Assembly (NCBI GenBank): GCA_022615805.1
Contig: JAKEGO010000086.1
Coordinates: 1-7,740 of the forward strand
DNA length: 7,740 nucleotides
Direction of reading: 5' to 3'
DNA from: Thermoplasmata archaeon
GTDB taxonomy: Archaea; Thermoplasmatota; JAKEGO01
Of the stretch, positions 6,822 to 7,740 are shown in pieces. The first letter of the stretch is position 1, and every line of letters starts with the position of its first letter. The notes under the pieces were generated by a model. That model was not told the origin of the DNA and ran no database searches. It saw only the letters and a list, made by a program, of their open reading frames with translations. The position numbers and the translations under genes are program-made.

Positions 6822-7595
6822 ATGCCGATCATCGAATCCCGAAGGCTCGTGAAGACGTATGACACCGGGAAGCTCAGAGTGGAGGCCCTCAGGGGCATCG
6901 ACCTCAAGGTCGAGAAGGGGGAGATGGTCGCCATCATGGGGCCCTCCGGCTGCGGCAAGACCACCCTGCTCAACTGCCTCTCCGGGCTCGACGACGTCAC
7001 CTCGGGCAAGGTCCTCGTCGAGGGCGTCGACCTCACGAGGCTCGACGACAACAGCAAGACCGACTACCGGGCGAGGAACATGGGATTCGTCTTCCAGTTC
7101 TACAACCTCCTGCCGGTCCTCAGCGCCGTGGAGAACGTCGAGCTTCCGCTCCTCGTGTCCGGCATCAGGCCCTCGGAAGCCCGGGTCAGGGCGATGGACA
7201 CGCTCGATATGGTGGGCCTGCGCAGGTGGGCCGAGCACCGGCCGGCGGAGCTCTCGGGAGGGCAGAGGCAGAGGGTGACCATCGCGCGTGCCCTCGTGAA
7301 CGAACCGAAGATCGTCTTCGCGGACGAGCCGACCGGGGACCTCGACACCAGGACCTCCGACGAGGTGATGGACGTCATCTGCCGGCTCAACCAGGAGAAC
7401 GAACAGACGTTCATCCTCGTGACGCACAACCCCGAGGTGGGGGAGAGGGCGCACAGGATAATCAGGATGGACAGCGGGCTCATCAAGGAGGACAGCTCCA
7501 ACGGCGGCGCCGCATGCGGCACGAGGCCGCAGGACGAGGCCGCTCCGCAGCCCACCGGAAAGCGCGGATGGCGAAGAACGTCGAAGGGCGAGTGA
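6822..7595 (+). CDS. ABC transporter ATP-binding protein, MacB/LolD/MJ0796 type
   Basis: A 257-residue ATPase that would power the permease encoded immediately downstream; substrate unknown. Motifs are Walker A GPSGCGKTT (40-48), Q-loop Gln92 in FVFQFYNLLP, signature LSGGQRQR (144-151), Walker B KIVFADEP with catalytic Glu169 (163-170), D-loop GDLD (172-175) and the switch His202 in LVTHNPE. FYNLLP after the Q-loop, NVELPL and the overall length of the core are typical of the MacB/LolD group, whose members work as dimers with FtsX-like permeases in extruding lipids, lipoproteins or peptides or in mechanotransmission. The core ends near residue 222; the last 35 residues (Ser/Gly/Ala then Lys/Arg-rich) are a low-complexity tail not needed for the fold. 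The start is supported by the Shine-Dalgarno at 6809-6814 and the TATA box at 6781. The permease ATG follows the stop by 4 bp. Confidence 0.93.
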   Translation: MPIIESRRLVKTYDTGKLRVEALRGIDLKVEKGEMVAIMGPSGCGKTTLLNCLSGLDDVTSGKVLVEGVDLTRLDDNSKTDYRARNMGFVFQFYNLLPVLSAVENVELPLLVSGIRPSEARVRAMDTLDMVGLRRWAEHRPAELSGGQRQRVTIARALVNEPKIVFADEPTGDLDTRTSDEVMDVICRLNQENEQTFILVTHNPEVGERAHRIIRMDSGLIKEDSSNGGAACGTRPQDEAAPQPTGKRGWRRTSKGE

Positions 7596-7599
7596 ACCC

Positions 7600-7740
7600 A
7601 TGTCCCCGGCCTACCAGTTGCTTTTCCTCGTTGCCCTCGCCTTCGGCGCGCTGGCCGTGATCGCGGCGAGGAAGAGGATACTCTTCATCCTCGGCGTCAG
7701 GAACCTCGCGCGGAGGAAGGTCAACACCGTCATCGTGGTG
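7600..7740 (+). CDS. ABC transporter permease, FtsX/MacB type, N-terminal fragment
   Basis: Only the first 47 codons are present, open at the right edge. The segment FILGVRNLARRKVNTVIVV (29-47) matches the start of FtsX/MacB-type permeases, where a RNL-RRK motif precedes the first core membrane helix. Before it lies an additional hydrophobic segment at about residues 6-22 (QLLFLVALAFGALAVIA), so the protein would have an extra N-terminal helix relative to simple FtsX-like permeases. The gene begins 4 bp after the ATPase stop, so they are co-transcribed and form one transporter. Substrate cannot be judged from this fragment. Confidence 0.8.
   Translation, partial: MSPAYQLLFLVALAFGALAVIAARKRILFILGVRNLARRKVNTVIVV

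Noticed and set aside
6542..7057. Upstream extension of the anchored-protein frame to 335 residues
   Set aside because: It runs antisense through the ABC ATPase gene and past a strong TATA box; no domain was seen in it.
5979..7601. 540-codon minus-strand open frame across the ABC gene
   Set aside because: Shadow of GC-rich coding sequence; it crosses convergent and divergent gene borders and has no recognisable domain.

Overview
The window looks like a piece of a GC-rich archaeal chromosome, most likely Thermoplasmatota or another euryarchaeal lineage (inference). The support is the gene content: a presenilin-type archaeal membrane protease, an archaeal-type tRNA m1G37 methyltransferase (Trm5), a DUF1947-PUA protein of the archaeal MCT-1 type, and a split B12-dependent acyl-CoA mutase. 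There are also clear archaeal TATA boxes (TTTATATC, TTTATACT, TTAAATAA, TTATTTAC) placed about 25-28 bp or about 37 bp before start codons. No RNA genes, insertion sequences or CRISPR arrays were seen.

Layout. (1) 1-668, minus: 5' part of a presenilin/SPP-like aspartyl protease carrying an extracytoplasmic repeat domain; it leaves the window at the left edge. (2) 669-790: divergent promoter region with an inverted repeat. (3) 791-2683, plus: a two-gene operon of a 71-residue winged-helix-like protein and the large subunit of a B12-dependent acyl-CoA mutase. Its substrate-pocket residues match isobutyryl-CoA mutase rather than methylmalonyl-CoA mutase. (4) 2782-3792, plus: trm5 with its own promoter. 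(5) 5583-3828, minus: hutI (imidazolonepropionase) followed 13 bp later by the PUA-domain RNA-binding protein, probably translationally coupled. (6) 5708-6007, plus: MTH1187-family thiamine-binding-type protein, divergent from hutI. (7) 6050-6523, minus: an unrecognised basic, Gly/Arg-rich protein with a single C-terminal membrane helix. (8) 6822-7740, plus: MacB/LolD-type ABC ATPase and the start of its FtsX/MacB-type permease.

Functional view. Catabolism is represented by a mutase that would link branched and straight four-carbon acyl-CoAs and by one step of histidine degradation. Translation is represented by tRNA G37 methylation and a PUA factor. Envelope functions are an intramembrane protease and an ABC exporter or lipoprotein-type transporter. 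The partners one would expect (small B12-binding mutase subunit and chaperone GTPase; hutH, hutU, hutG) are not in the window.

Most worth a second look are the presenilin homologue with an inserted propeller-like domain encoded in DNA of markedly lower GC, the isobutyryl-type active site of the mutase with its adjacent small regulator, and a consistent promoter geometry implying mostly leaderless mRNAs.
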